Assembly (NCBI RefSeq): GCF_046719765.1
Contig: NZ_JABEBY010000016.1
Coordinates: forward strand, 1-64,000
Direction: 5' to 3'
DNA from: Halonotius sp046719765
Lineage (GTDB): Archaea > Halobacteriota > Halobacteria > Halobacteriales > Haloferacaceae
Length of the DNA: 64,000 bases
Shown: in pieces, positions 27,338 through 36,690 of the stretch
Layout: every line of letters starts with the position of its first letter
Position numbering within the stretch: the stretch's first letter is position 1
Notes under the pieces: model-generated
What the model was told of the DNA's origin: nothing
The model's input: only the letters and a program-made list of their open reading frames with translations
Databases searched by the model: none
Translations under genes and position numbers: made by a program

Positions 27338-29563
27338 ATGTCCCTGCTATTCGAGCACGCGATTGAAGAATTCTCACTGTCGTCGGCGACACTCGTTGAC
27401 CCCCAGCCGGAACATCTAGAACCAACCGACCAATCCGTTCCCGTTCGACCGGTTGCGGAATTTGCAGGGCACCACGACTCACTCAGCCACCCGACAAAGG
27501 AGTGGATCTGCATTCCACTGCATGGTACTGATAGCGCAGCCCCAACCGACGAATACATCGGCTATCTCGACCACGACCTCCGTGGTGAGTTGTTCTACGT
27601 CAAGCAGAACGGAAGCGAAGAGACAATCGCTGCTGACGAATTTGCACAGACCAAGTTAGCCAAGCGGATTCGATTCTGGCATTCTGATTACCTTCCCGAG
27701 ACCTTCCCCCCGGGATACGACAGCCCGATTAACGACACAGAGCCGCCACGAAACCCCGTCGAGTCGACGACGCTGCTCGATGGCTTTGAGGCCTATATCG
27801 AAGCCGAACGCACGGCGACCCAGCAGCGCAACCGTGAACACGCTGAAAACGTGGCACCACGATCACAGTGGGCCCAAAATGAAGCTGCCATTCCCGCACT
27901 TCATTGCGTCGAAGAAACGAATGGTGAATACGAGTTTCGCGTCGATCTACCTGATGAACTCAAAGATCGTCGAGACGATGATTGGGCCTACATCGTCGAA
28001 AACGAATTTGATATTCACGAGGACAATGACGTGCTGCTCCACGCCAATTGGACAGACACACCAGATAGCTTTCCGATCGTCGGGACAGTCCAGCGGATTC
28101 GTGGTCGGTCACTCTGGCTGTCTTTCGATTGGGCCGATATCGATCGGCCGGCCACAATTCGAACGCCTCTCACGCAAGGTCGAGAGTGTGGATTATCGGG
28201 ACTACTCAACCCTGTCCCCTTCGACCGGGAACAGGAGGCTGTCGAAGAGCTCAGAGACACACCGACCGAAGCGATTCTCACTGGCAACACAGAACTCACG
28301 TTCGCCAATAGCGCAGCGGCTCAGAGTACGCCATTCGATAGCGAATTGAATCAAGAACAACAGGCAGCCGTCAAATACGCGCTGTTGGCCGATGACTTGT
28401 TCTGTATTCATGGCCCACCTGGGACGGGAAAAACACGAACGCTCATCGAGATAATCCGCCGCGCAGTCGAAACTGGCGATGACGTGTTGGTTTGTGCAGA
28501 CTCGAATCAGGCCGTCGATAACCTCGTTGCGGGCAGCTCAACGGACGGTGATATTGACCAGACATCCTTGCACGCCCACAGTCAGCATGGTGAAGCAGAG
28601 TTCGTGCTGGATCGTATCAACGCTGATCGGTCAGCACGACCGCTGATTAGAGAGAATTATACCGATGTCGAGGCCACTCCGGAGATCGTCGCAGCGACAA
28701 ACAGCAGTGCCGCACGCCTACACCGATCATTCGACCTCGTGGTGATTGATGAGGCGACCCAGGCTACCTGTACAGCCTCATGTATTCCCCTCTCAAAGGC
28801 TGACCGAGTCGTATTAGCAGGCGACCACAAGCAGTTGCCACCATTCAGTTCGACTGAGGAGCCGCCAGACTCCAGTTACGGCCTTTCGTTGTTCGAACAT
28901 CTGTACGCCTCCGGTGGCGTCTACGAGGGCGTCGGTGTCCAACTCAAAACCCAGTACCGCATGCATCGGGATATCGCCTATTTCCCCAACCGAGAGTTCT
29001 ACGGCCGTAGCCTTCGGAATGGCCGTCGCGTCGAACCGCTTGCCGACCGCACAGCGATTGAGGCGTATAATGTCGGCGGCTCAGTCGATGTCGTTGATCA
29101 CTCCCGGGCGAATCCAACTGAGGCGAAGGTGGTCGTTTACCTCGTCACCCAACTACTGGCTGAGACAGCTATCGAACCAGCCGATATCGGTGTGATCACT
29201 CCCTATGCGGCACAGGTTCGGACGATTACACAGTCGTTAGCGGATGCGGTTCCGGAGGCCACAGCAATCTCCGTCGATACGATCGATGCCTACCAAGGCA
29301 GTGAGAAACCAATCATCATCCTCTCGCTGGTCAGGAGTAACGCCACCGGTGAGATCGGCTTTCTCGGTCGAACACCTGATGGCCCCCGCCGATTGAATGT
29401 CGCATTGACCCGTGGACAGCGGTACACAGCTGTTGTTGGCGACTTCCATACACTTGCCTACGATCATGAGAGCACTCAGACCGAAGTCTATCAAGAACTT
29501 CGGCAGCAGTTCGAAGCACGTGGGCTCATGAACAATGTTGATCCAGAGTTACTTCCGAGCTAA
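27338..29563 (+). CDS. UPF1/DNA2-like superfamily 1 helicase
   Basis: 741 aa from the ATG at 27338 (MSLLFEHAIEEFSLSSATLV); an in-frame TTG at 27317 would add seven residues. Motif Ia/Walker A is CIHGPPGTGKTRTLIEII (about 362-379), motif II VVIDEATQAT, motif III LAGDHKQLPPF, motif IV QYRMHRDIAYFPN, motif V VDTIDAYQGSE, motif VI NVALTRGQ. The N-terminal 340 residues contain an acidic domain and a beta-barrel-like segment typical of UPF1/IGHMBP2-like proteins. It would translocate 5'-3' on RNA or DNA. Intergenic spacing to the upstream gene is about 115 bp. Confidence 0.88.
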   Translation: MSLLFEHAIEEFSLSSATLVDPQPEHLEPTDQSVPVRPVAEFAGHHDSLSHPTKEWICIPLHGTDSAAPTDEYIGYLDHDLRGELFYVKQNGSEETIAADEFAQTKLAKRIRFWHSDYLPETFPPGYDSPINDTEPPRNPVESTTLLDGFEAYIEAERTATQQRNREHAENVAPRSQWAQNEAAIPALHCVEETNGEYEFRVDLPDELKDRRDDDWAYIVENEFDIHEDNDVLLHANWTDTPDSFPIVGTVQRIRGRSLWLSFDWADIDRPATIRTPLTQGRECGLSGLLNPVPFDREQEAVEELRDTPTEAILTGNTELTFANSAAAQSTPFDSELNQEQQAAVKYALLADDLFCIHGPPGTGKTRTLIEIIRRAVETGDDVLVCADSNQAVDNLVAGSSTDGDIDQTSLHAHSQHGEAEFVLDRINADRSARPLIRENYTDVEATPEIVAATNSSAARLHRSFDLVVIDEATQATCTASCIPLSKADRVVLAGDHKQLPPFSSTEEPPDSSYGLSLFEHLYASGGVYEGVGVQLKTQYRMHRDIAYFPNREFYGRSLRNGRRVEPLADRTAIEAYNVGGSVDVVDHSRANPTEAKVVVYLVTQLLAETAIEPADIGVITPYAAQVRTITQSLADAVPEATAISVDTIDAYQGSEKPIIILSLVRSNATGEIGFLGRTPDGPRRLNVALTRGQRYTAVVGDFHTLAYDHESTQTEVYQELRQQFEARGLMNNVDPELLPS

Positions 29564-29721
29564 GAGTACAGCCGACTTGTGTATCAAATCGCTAACGAAA
29601 CCAAACCCAAACGACTGAAACCGGCGAATTTGGGCGACTCATCGACACCGACGTACTTGGGGTCACACATTAGATATCGGTTTGTTATGACAAGTTGCGA
29701 TATTTCCCTCTCCAGATTTGC

Positions 29722-31152
29722 TTAGCTGGGATATGACTCCGCCCAGATTTTGTGTAGGAGAGGGATAGCGAACGGTAATCCGAAGGCAGTATAGACAACC
29801 ACTTCTCCCACGCTTATCGACGGTGCCACGATAAGAACACCCACTGTAACGAGTATGCCGCCGATACAACTTCCAAACAAGACTATCGGCCACCGTTTGA
29901 GTGGTTCAAAGGCTGTCGATGCAATAGGGAACTCAAATGATTCGGTAAATTTATTTGGGTCGCTCACAGGCCCGATCGTCCGTTCCGCTGCGTTTTCACC
30001 AACCCCTACCGTGGCTACAATGGTTCGCGTGCCGAGCAACCGATCAGGAAGCCGATCCGTAACGAGTTCAACTCCACGAAGTACGTCAGTAGAGGTCTCC
30101 CATTGAGCCTCCTCGACAAGTCGGTCGTACGCAATGAGACGATCTCCATACCGATGATACTCCAACAAGCCATACCTCAGATAGAATATCAGGACTTCAG
30201 CGAGCAGAAACCCAATATACGATCCAAATACCGCGAGCGTGATGCCGACAGCCATTACTGAGGAGAGGTCACTGCCCACAAATCCGAGTAGCACAATCCA
30301 GAGAATAATAAACGGCAGCGCAACAAACGGCGCGAGATTCACGATAACGTTCAAAACCCCGGTGAAGAGAACGCCACGGCTGTCAGTTGACACCCGTACG
30401 TCAGGCTCCTCTTTGGGCAGAACCACGTCAGTTGATTCAGTGTCCTGAGAGACTGGCCCTGAAAGCCATGCCGTGAGGCGGCTCCCACTGTCTGTCGAGG
30501 CCTGATAGCCAGACCACTCAACGACTATCTTACCGCCGATCAGAATCACGACTGCGAACTCCGTCCCACCGGCTGAAGTAAACACGCTTACAAATAGCAA
30601 CAAAATGATGAATGCCATCTCTCTGGCAGGAGCTTCAACCACTGAGTACGGGGAGACCGTTTTGTACTCCCCTCGAAAGTAAGTGCGCCACATGTCGATC
30701 AGTCGGGCGACGACAAGAACCGCCAAGCTCCCGATGACTTCACGCTCGGAGATCACTCCCGTGATATCGACAATTTTGGACAGAAGGAGACCGAATGCAA
30801 GCGAGGACTGCACCCCAAAGCCCACCACTGCGGTCATAAATGGGATATTCCGCGGATATACTGGTGGCAATAGTTCCAGGATCTTGGTGCTGCCACGCTT
30901 TGCTTCTAAATCGCTTGAGATGCTGATTAGTGTATTGTCCGCATCATCACGAGTTTGCGGTGCTCGTTGTGCAAACAGGGCTTTTGCAGCCGCGAAAAGC
31001 ATTGAAAAGAACAATTCTAAGACGTATAAAACGATGAGTGTCTCCGAGTCCCACCCAAACATCAGAACCCCAACAATGGGCAATAAATTTGCAAGAAGTG
31101 TTGGAACGAACCCAACTGGATATGGTTTGGAACCATCGGCTGTGGAGGGCAT
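29722..31152 (-). CDS. DUF6498-like multi-spanning membrane protein
   Basis: Start placed at the ATG at 31152 (MPSTADGSKPYPVGFVPTLL). The longer TTG start at 31242 is unlikely because a TATA-like gaaatattttg lies about 30 nt upstream of the ATG. 476 aa with 10 or so transmembrane helices. The first two (ANLLPIVGVLMFGWDSETLIVLYVLELFF) match the DUF6498 pattern of haloarchaeal membrane proteins. Acidic soluble loops are present around 250-290 and 400-440. Function unknown. Confidence 0.75.
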   Translation of the reverse strand: MPSTADGSKPYPVGFVPTLLANLLPIVGVLMFGWDSETLIVLYVLELFFSMLFAAAKALFAQRAPQTRDDADNTLISISSDLEAKRGSTKILELLPPVYPRNIPFMTAVVGFGVQSSLAFGLLLSKIVDITGVISEREVIGSLAVLVVARLIDMWRTYFRGEYKTVSPYSVVEAPAREMAFIILLLFVSVFTSAGGTEFAVVILIGGKIVVEWSGYQASTDSGSRLTAWLSGPVSQDTESTDVVLPKEEPDVRVSTDSRGVLFTGVLNVIVNLAPFVALPFIILWIVLLGFVGSDLSSVMAVGITLAVFGSYIGFLLAEVLIFYLRYGLLEYHRYGDRLIAYDRLVEEAQWETSTDVLRGVELVTDRLPDRLLGTRTIVATVGVGENAAERTIGPVSDPNKFTESFEFPIASTAFEPLKRWPIVLFGSCIGGILVTVGVLIVAPSISVGEVVVYTAFGLPFAIPLLHKIWAESYPS

Positions 31153-31421
31153 ACTGATACACCATATTGTGGGCAACAAAATATTTCGAACATCGTCAAC
31201 ACCACCGCCTATCGAACTTTGGATTCTCCTTGTATTCTCCAAAGTTCGATTTAGCAGTTAACATGGCACAATCACGGGGGGTCAGTAACTAACCTGTCCG
31301 GATTCTATCAGGCTGTTCTGTGCGAGATATAGAGCTTTCAGCATGGTTCGGTGGGTTCTTACAGACTTCTCGGTGACTGCGACTGACAGCGTCAGTGAAG
31401 ATTAAAAATTGATAGCGTCTT

Positions 31422-32085
31422 GATGAGAGTCATAGTGGCGAGCGAATCGCCCATGGGAAGTATCTCATTGTGCCTCTCTGCGGGCGAAGACAGCGTCTAT
31501 ACCGACCACGAATTCGTGATCGCATCGGCACTCGTAGAGCCGATATATATCGGCTACTAGAGTGCAATGAATCATCATGGACTGACTGAGCAAATCCCCC
31601 AAACGGTGTATATCGTAACTCCAGGGCGGGCCCGGGAACGTGAAATCCACCGCGTCACGTATCAACCGGTATCCGTCACCGAGCAGAAATTCTTCGGATA
31701 TCAACCAACTGCGGTTGGCTCGAATCAGATCACCGTTTCGAGTATCGAAAAGACGCTGGTCGATTGTGCCGACCAACCGGAGTTCTGTGGTGGCATCGGC
31801 GAGCTCACGAAGGCGTTGCAAAACGCTGTCGACAGTCGCTGTTCGAGGGAGTGCGTCGTCGAGTATCTACGGCGGGTTGGCAACAGTACTGCAACGAAAC
31901 GGATCGTCTATCTTGCCGATTAGCTGGATATCAAACTCTCTCAGTATTCGACTCTCACCGAGGAATTCACAACTGGCTATCCACTGCTCGATCCGACGAG
32001 GGAAGCAACGGGCACCCACGATAGTACGTATCAACTCAGCCTGAACGTGAGTCCCGAATCGTTCCTCCCGGACAACTACTCGTGA
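31422..32085 (+). pseudogene. AbiEi-family type IV antitoxin pseudogene
   Basis: Reading through lesions gives a near-complete antitoxin: GERIAHGKYLIVPL, then EDSVYTDHEFVIASALVEPI, IYIGY-stop-SAMNHHGLTEQIP, and a long tail to SPESFLPDNYS and TGA at 32083-32085. The wing of the N-terminal helix-turn-helix is truncated. A frameshift lies near 31478 (loss of two bases in a CT run). In-frame TAG codons interrupt at 31558 (replacing an expected Trp) and 31921. The longest remaining open frame is 31567-31923. No AbiEii toxin gene is adjacent. Confidence 0.75.
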
Positions 32086-32159
32086 TGAGCCCAAGGAGTA
32101 ATTGAGCATCAACAAATCTGACCACCAGTCTTAATATCTTAACAGAATTACAGTATGCA

Positions 32160-35100
32160 ATGCAAGTAGGGGCACGTCATCAATCAGTGTGGGATTCTTC
32201 CCCTCAGTTATTCGTTATCGGCGGAAGCACAGCGGGCCAAGAGGCACTCACGACCCAGTTCGAACAGAGTCGGTACGACGTTGCGTGTGTGGAGGCCGAC
32301 CGGGTTGCGGATCAGATGCAGTCGAGCTTGCCCGCTGGAATCGTGTTTCTTGAGCAACGACCCAACAGTGATGTCATCGACCATTTACCATCAGAGACTA
32401 CCGATATCCCACGGATTGTCGTCGGCCCAAGTATTGATTCACCGGAGCTCTACGACGCCGGTGTCACCGACATTATTCCGTTCGGTATCGAGAGTCAGAC
32501 TGCCGCAATCGCCGAGCAAATCGAGCGGGTTCTCGACCGCGCCCACAACTGCATCTTCACACAAGACCTCCTCAATCAAACCAACCACGGCATCGTGGTT
32601 CACCACCCAGAGACGGGTGAGATAATCACCTGTAACGACCAGTTCTATCGAATGTTGGGCTACGATCCTGCCACGACGACGTTATCACTATCCGATCTGG
32701 TCGGACACAACGAGGAGTTCACCGAAGAACGAGCCGTCGAGATGGTTCACCGAGCAGCGAGTGGCGTGTCACAGACGTTCGCCTGGCCCGACCCGACGAA
32801 CGACGGCAACGAACTTTGGGTTGAGGTGAAGATTCAGGCAGCCCAACTTTATGGCTCCAAATATGTCGTCTCCTCTGTACGGGATATTAGTGGGCGGAAA
32901 GCGAAACAGCAGCAACTTGAGGCCAATCAGGCTGCACTGGAACGCCTCCAAAAGATCACGGCCGATCCGTCGGCTGATCTCACCGCTCAAGTCAAAGACT
33001 TGCTTCAATTCGGTGCAGACCTACTCGGCACCGAAATCGGTTTCCTCTCGCGGATCAACGAGAAAACCAATCACTTCGAGATCGCCGAGGCAGTCGGTGA
33101 TCACCCACTTATTCAATCCGGCAGCGCGGCTGACCTCAGCGAAACCTACTGTCGGCGAACGATTCGTCCAGATACTGGCTCGCCGCTCGTCTACGATGAT
33201 GCGGCCAACGAAGGGATGGCAGACGACCCCGCTTACGAGAAATTCGATCTTGGCTGTTACATGGGCGCAAAAGTGACTGTCGATGACGAACTGTACGGCA
33301 CGATCTGTTTTGCGGATAGCGAGCCGCGAACGGAGCCGTTCAGCGACATGGAGCAGACGATCCTCGACTACATGTCACAGTGGCTCCAGCAGGAACTCGA
33401 ACGCCGCGAGTATCTTGAGGAGGTTGAGGCGGCCAGAGAACGTAATGACCGATTGCTCGAACGAATCGATGATGCGTTTTTCGCCGTTGATGAAAACTGG
33501 CACGTCCAATATGTGAATGACGGCGGTGGCGACGTACTCAGGCAAGCAATGGAGACCGACTACGGCGATGACGAACTGATCGGGAAACACCTCTGGGATG
33601 GGATTCCGGACGCCGTCGAGACGACGTTCTACGAGGAATACCACAGAGCCCTCAGCGAGCAGGTCAGCGTCACGTTCGAAGAGCGATACGACCCACTGGA
33701 CGTGTGGTTTGAGGTGCGGGCCTACCCGGACGAACAGGGCCTTTCGATCTTCTTCACCGATATCACCGAGCGAAAACAGCGCGAGCAGGAACGCTATATT
33801 CTCGAGCGGGCAATGAAGGAGGCATCGCTGCCGCTGACGCTGTCCGATCCGGGGCGGGCTGACAATCCGCTGGTGTTCGTCAACGATGCCTTCGAGGAAA
33901 CCACCGGCTACGAGGCCGACGAGATACTCGGTCAGAACTGTCGGTTTCTACAGGGCCCAGAAACAGACCCCGAGACTGTCGCCGCGCTGCGCGAACATAT
34001 CGAGGCCGAGAAGTCATATACGACCGAAATCAAGAACTACCGGCAGGATGGATCGACGTTCTGGAACCAACTCGATATCACACCGATCTACGACGAGGAT
34101 GGGACGCTGTTGCGGTATCTGGGCAGTCAGTCCGATATCACTGAAGCCTACCGTAACCGTGAGATCCGTCGGCAACTCCTGTCGACAACACAGGAGTTGA
34201 TGAACGCCAATACAGGAGCTGAAATCGCCGACATCGTTGCCGATGCAGCCGTCGATATCCTCGACCACGAACTCACGGTCGTCTATCGAGCCGATGAGTT
34301 CAGCCCCGAGACACTCACGCCGACCTCGTGGTCTGACCGCATCGAGGCTGTCTTTGATGGGCCATTACCACCCACAGACGGCGGTGCCTTACTGGAGGCA
34401 TATGACACCGGTGAGCCAATTATTATTGACGACGTGAGTGCGTACTACGGCCACTCAGCTGCGGCCTTCGACCCCGTCGAGTCACTCCTGTTCATCCCCC
34501 TCGGCGAGTATGGGGTGCTCGGAGTGGGGGGCTACGACCCACACGTCTTCGACGAGGTAGATATTGAGCGCGCACAATTATTGACGGTCAACGCAACCAG
34601 CGCGTTCTCGCGGATGGATCGTCGCCAAGAACTCGAACAGTACGAGACGCTGTTCGAAACTGTGCAGGAAAAACGGTATGCCGTCAACAGCGAGGGCTAC
34701 ATCGAGCTGGTGAGTGAACCACTGGCCACCGCCGTTGGCAAGACACCCGCTAAGCTTGAGGGTGAGCATATCTCGACGATTCTCACTGAAGACACCGAGA
34801 GAGAACGGAGGGACGTGGAACTCCATATCAGGGAAACAGCCCAGCGTTCCGTCTCTTCGTACGAAGGACATTTGCGTAGCACAACAGGTGCTAACATACC
34901 CGTCGAAATCGATGTCTCGTTGTTGCCATACGACGAAGGATTCAGAGGGGCCGTCGGGGCCGTTCGAGACATCTCCGAACGACGGCAACGGGAAGCCGAG
35001 TTACGAGTGTTCCAGAAGGCCATTACCGAGGCCGGGATCGGACTGACGATGTACGACGAAACCGGACGGTTCGAATACCTCAATGACCATTACGCACAGG

Positions 35101-36005
35101 TAGTCGGTCGAACCCGCGAGACGCTACTGGACGCGTCGATCTGGGAGACGGTGAGTGAGCGGTCAGCCGAGGCGTTCGATACCTACTGGAACTCCTTTGC
35201 GGTGAACGAAACTCGCACCGAAGAGACCAAACATATCCGTGCCGATGGTTCCACTGTCGTCGTTGAGAGTACCACCACGGCCGTCGAGATTGATGGCAGC
35301 AGACACCACCTCATGCTCGTCCAAGAGATCACCGGACAACGTGAACGCCGCCAACAGTCTCAAGTGTTGCACCGGGTGTTGCGGCATAACCTCCGGAACG
35401 ACCTGACCGTCGTTCTCGGCCGAACCAATATTCTGCTTGAGGAACTCACCGGACAGGCTGCCACCCACGCCGAAATCATCGAAAAAAACGCGAGTAAGCT
35501 GCTGGGAACGGTTGAGGCTGCCAGTGATGCCCGAGAGGTGATCAACCAAGACATCGTCCGCAAGCCCGTAGACGCAGTCTCGATGCTACAGGGGGAACTC
35601 GACGCTGTCGAGAACTCGTTCGATGGGGAGATTACGATCGACTTGCCAGACGAGCGATTCGTCCTTGCCGATACGCCACTGCGACGCGGATTCTATCATC
35701 TGCTCACGAACGCCGTCGAACACAACGATGCAACTAATCCACAGCTGTCGGTTCGTATCACGGACGCTGACGACCGGGTAGGCTGGGTTGCTATCGAGAT
35801 AGAAGACAACGGACCGGGCATCCCACCAGAGGAACTTGATGTGCTCACAGCGGGCGAAGAAACGGATCTCAACCACGGCAGCGGGGTCGGGCTCTGGGTT
35901 GTCAACTGGGTGGTAACGCGATACGGTGGTGAATTGTCATTCGAAACACCGCCAGAGGGCGGGAGTCTCGTTCGTATCATGCTTCCAGCAGCAGAGAAAC
36001 CATGA
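32160..36005 (+). CDS. Large multi-sensor histidine kinase with LOV, PAS and GAF domains
   Basis: 1281 aa, cytoplasmic. Order: degenerate receiver-like domain (1-130), PAS (about 140-250), GAF (about 270-410), PAS (about 430-545), LOV (about 550-665), GAF (about 680-815), PAS (about 825-930), PAS (about 935-1060), kinase core (1065-1281). The LOV domain has the flavin-binding GQNCRFLQGPETD with photoactive Cys594 and the downstream NYRQDGSTFWNQL. His1076 in VLRHNLRND is the phosphoacceptor, and N/G boxes are present (LLTNAVEHND, EDNGPGIPP, GSGVGLWVV). The next gene, a receiver, overlaps it by 4 nt. Blue-light sensing is inferred from the conserved cysteine. Confidence 0.88.
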   Translation: MQVGARHQSVWDSSPQLFVIGGSTAGQEALTTQFEQSRYDVACVEADRVADQMQSSLPAGIVFLEQRPNSDVIDHLPSETTDIPRIVVGPSIDSPELYDAGVTDIIPFGIESQTAAIAEQIERVLDRAHNCIFTQDLLNQTNHGIVVHHPETGEIITCNDQFYRMLGYDPATTTLSLSDLVGHNEEFTEERAVEMVHRAASGVSQTFAWPDPTNDGNELWVEVKIQAAQLYGSKYVVSSVRDISGRKAKQQQLEANQAALERLQKITADPSADLTAQVKDLLQFGADLLGTEIGFLSRINEKTNHFEIAEAVGDHPLIQSGSAADLSETYCRRTIRPDTGSPLVYDDAANEGMADDPAYEKFDLGCYMGAKVTVDDELYGTICFADSEPRTEPFSDMEQTILDYMSQWLQQELERREYLEEVEAARERNDRLLERIDDAFFAVDENWHVQYVNDGGGDVLRQAMETDYGDDELIGKHLWDGIPDAVETTFYEEYHRALSEQVSVTFEERYDPLDVWFEVRAYPDEQGLSIFFTDITERKQREQERYILERAMKEASLPLTLSDPGRADNPLVFVNDAFEETTGYEADEILGQNCRFLQGPETDPETVAALREHIEAEKSYTTEIKNYRQDGSTFWNQLDITPIYDEDGTLLRYLGSQSDITEAYRNREIRRQLLSTTQELMNANTGAEIADIVADAAVDILDHELTVVYRADEFSPETLTPTSWSDRIEAVFDGPLPPTDGGALLEAYDTGEPIIIDDVSAYYGHSAAAFDPVESLLFIPLGEYGVLGVGGYDPHVFDEVDIERAQLLTVNATSAFSRMDRRQELEQYETLFETVQEKRYAVNSEGYIELVSEPLATAVGKTPAKLEGEHISTILTEDTERERRDVELHIRETAQRSVSSYEGHLRSTTGANIPVEIDVSLLPYDEGFRGAVGAVRDISERRQREAELRVFQKAITEAGIGLTMYDETGRFEYLNDHYAQVVGRTRETLLDASIWETVSERSAEAFDTYWNSFAVNETRTEETKHIRADGSTVVVESTTTAVEIDGSRHHLMLVQEITGQRERRQQSQVLHRVLRHNLRNDLTVVLGRTNILLEELTGQAATHAEIIEKNASKLLGTVEAASDAREVINQDIVRKPVDAVSMLQGELDAVENSFDGEITIDLPDERFVLADTPLRRGFYHLLTNAVEHNDATNPQLSVRITDADDRVGWVAIEIEDNGPGIPPEELDVLTAGEETDLNHGSGVGLWVVNWVVTRYGGELSFETPPEGGSLVRIMLPAAEKP

Positions 36006-36547
36006 GTGAGTCCACTGATAAGCCGGTGGTGCTTGTCATCGATGATGAGATCGATGTCGTTCAAATAATCGAGTTGTGGCTGACCGATTCCTACGAGGTT
36101 CGGACGGCTACGTCCGGCGATGACGGACTGGATGCGTTGGACAACACTGTCGATGTGGTGTTGCTTGATCGTCGCATGCCCGGCATCTCCGGCGATGACG
36201 TTCTAACGGCAATAAGAGACTGCGAAACGGAGCATCAGGTCGGGCTCGTTACAGCCACCAATCCCGATTTTGATATCCTTGATCTCGATTTCGATACCTT
36301 CGTCATGAAGCCGCTCGATGAAACCACCGTTATAGCCACGGTCGAGCGGTTACTGGCTCGGAGAGCGTATGATACACCTGTTCAGGATCGCTATACAACC
36401 GCTGAGACACTCGCTCTATTAGAACAAACAAAGACAGAGGCTGAATTAGCCACGAGTAAGGCGTATCGAGAGCTCCGCGAACGACTCGAAACGCTCGATG
36501 AAACGGAACTGACCGAGGCAGACGAACTAGCTCGTGAGGATCTATAG
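36002..36547 (+). CDS. Response regulator with HalX domain
   Basis: 181 aa. Receiver domain (1-115): VIDDEIDVV acidic pocket, phosphoacceptor Asp in VVLLDRRMPG (about 58), FVMKPLDE lysine. The C-terminal HalX helix region is TAETLALLEQTKTEAELATSKAYRELRERL. It overlaps the LOV kinase gene (ATGA), so it is the likely phosphotransfer partner. HalX domains have no DNA-binding motif, so output is probably by protein interaction. Confidence 0.88.
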   Translation: MSESTDKPVVLVIDDEIDVVQIIELWLTDSYEVRTATSGDDGLDALDNTVDVVLLDRRMPGISGDDVLTAIRDCETEHQVGLVTATNPDFDILDLDFDTFVMKPLDETTVIATVERLLARRAYDTPVQDRYTTAETLALLEQTKTEAELATSKAYRELRERLETLDETELTEADELAREDL

Positions 36548-36690
36548 GGGCCCATTGCTCCTTCAGACCAACTTCCTACACAATCCTATTAATAAAATAA
36601 TCAATTTGCAGGCTTCGTTGTGTAACTCTCGTTTGTAACCCAACTATCCCAATCTTATAGTTGGGCCCTGATACTCTCTGTGTTAGACTA

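Noticed and set aside
31558..31923. Programmed TAG readthrough (e.g. pyrrolysine) in the AbiEi gene
   Set aside because: TAG is used as a normal stop elsewhere in the window (e.g. uvsE). The gene also has a frameshift and a truncated 5' end, so decay explains it better.
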